Source: Clostridia bacterium (GTDB lineage Bacteria; Bacillota_E; RBS10-35; JAJYVN01). From it: 5,465 nucleotides of DNA. Of the stretch, positions 5,272 to 5,465 are shown one piece after another. The stretch's first letter is position 1. Each line of letters begins with the position of its first letter. A program made the position numbers and the translations under genes. The stretch covers positions 1 to 5,465 of the forward strand of contig DAHWHT010000181.1 of assembly GCA_027335515.1 (NCBI GenBank), written 5' to 3'. Below the pieces are notes generated by a model. It worked only from the letters and a program-made list of their open reading frames with translations, was not told the DNA's origin and ran no database searches.

Positions 5272-5433
5272 TCGACTCTTTCTTCGTCAAGAAGCCCACG
5301 CACGTGCTGGCGTTGGGCGCAGTGCTGACGCATGAGTGAGCAGTGGGCTGAAAGAGAAAGGATGACGGAGCAAGTCCAAACAATTTCGTTGCAAAAGGGG
5401 CTGGACGGCCCCAAGACGCTCTGTCAGGATTAG
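5250..5433 (+). pseudogene. Transposase C-terminal fragment, frameshifted (IS4/IS1634-like)
   Basis: One frame from 5250 reads FLKDPEIVDSFFVKKP, then HVLALGAVLTHE and a stop at 5337-5339. This resembles the FLKDP...F(L/V)KKPE+(V/I)xALG segment near the C-terminus of IS4/IS1634-type DDE transposases. A second frame from 5338 reads EQWAERERMTEQ, then VQTISLQKG and a stop at 5431-5433. It recalls the following R(I/V)R-L-x-x-x-G-Q-T-I-x-x-Q-K-G segment, with about ten hydrophobic residues apparently missing at the junction. There is no start codon, no DDE catalytic core and no terminal repeat that I can identify, so this is a non-functional relic. The family match is from remembered patterns, not a search. 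Confidence 0.5.
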
Positions 5434-5451
5434 GCCGGGAAGCCCTCCAAC

Positions 5452-5465
5452 GGAGGTGGCGCGTG
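5452..5465 (+). promoter_or_regulatory. Possible ribosome binding site and start codon of the next gene
   Basis: GGAGG (5452-5456) is followed after six bases by GTG at 5463-5465, the last three bases of the window. The arrangement matches the strong sites used by the genes upstream, most of which also start with GTG or TTG. The gene itself lies outside, so its existence and product cannot be judged. It may instead be a chance match. Confidence 0.3.

Noticed and set aside
5397..5412. GGGGC/GCCCC hairpin in the transposase remnant
   Set aside because: Five-base stem with no T-run; more likely a chance feature of the decayed coding sequence.
4800..5414. Long minus-strand open frame of about 204 codons
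   Set aside because: It overlaps the parB end and parS. Its product is Arg/Pro/His-rich without recognisable motifs, it starts with TTG and no good ribosome binding site was noted, and it is in register with the + frame carrying the transposase-like fragment, as expected for an antisense shadow in GC-rich DNA.

Overview
The window is GC-rich (about 70% in most genes) and holds the conserved chromosome-origin gene cluster of a Gram-positive bacterium. Eight co-directional genes on the + strand are tightly packed from about 119 to 4832: rpmH (ribosomal protein L34), rnpA (RNase P protein), yidD, yidC, rsmG, a noc-like ParB paralog, parA (soj) and parB (spo0J). A noc-type paralog directly upstream of parA-parB, near-consensus AAGGAGG/GGAGG ribosome binding sites and a B. 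subtilis-type parS point to Bacillota (Firmicutes), in a GC-rich lineage. Genus cannot be settled from sequence alone. By analogy with other Bacillota, dnaA and oriC are expected just left of base 1; they are not in the window.

Layout. Bases 1-118 are the leader, with a strong sigma-70/sigma-A type promoter (TTGACA, 18 bp, CATAAT) and a small hairpin just before the rpmH Shine-Dalgarno. Bases 119-1523 hold L34, the RNase P protein, and the membrane-insertion pair YidD and YidC. Bases 1583-2305 hold rsmG. Bases 2356-4832 hold noc, parA and parB, with a perfect 18-bp parS palindrome inside the last codons of parB. Seven of the eight genes appear to start with GTG or TTG; only noc uses ATG.

Bases 4833-5465 contain no intact gene that I can support. 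This stretch has a GAAA-loop hairpin after parB, nested inverted repeats at 5190-5271, and a frameshifted fragment at about 5250-5433 that resembles the C-terminal end of an IS4/IS1634-like transposase. The window ends on a good Shine-Dalgarno followed by GTG, possibly the start of the next gene.

How the genes work together. rpmH and rnpA serve translation and tRNA maturation. YidD and YidC help insert membrane proteins. RsmG methylates 16S rRNA. ParA, ParB and parS organise and segregate the origin, and Noc presumably coordinates division with the nucleoid. I see no wholly new system. The most unusual points are that yidC is only about 50% GC inside an approximately 70% GC operon, and that jag, mnmE and mnmG, usually found between yidC and rsmG, are absent there.
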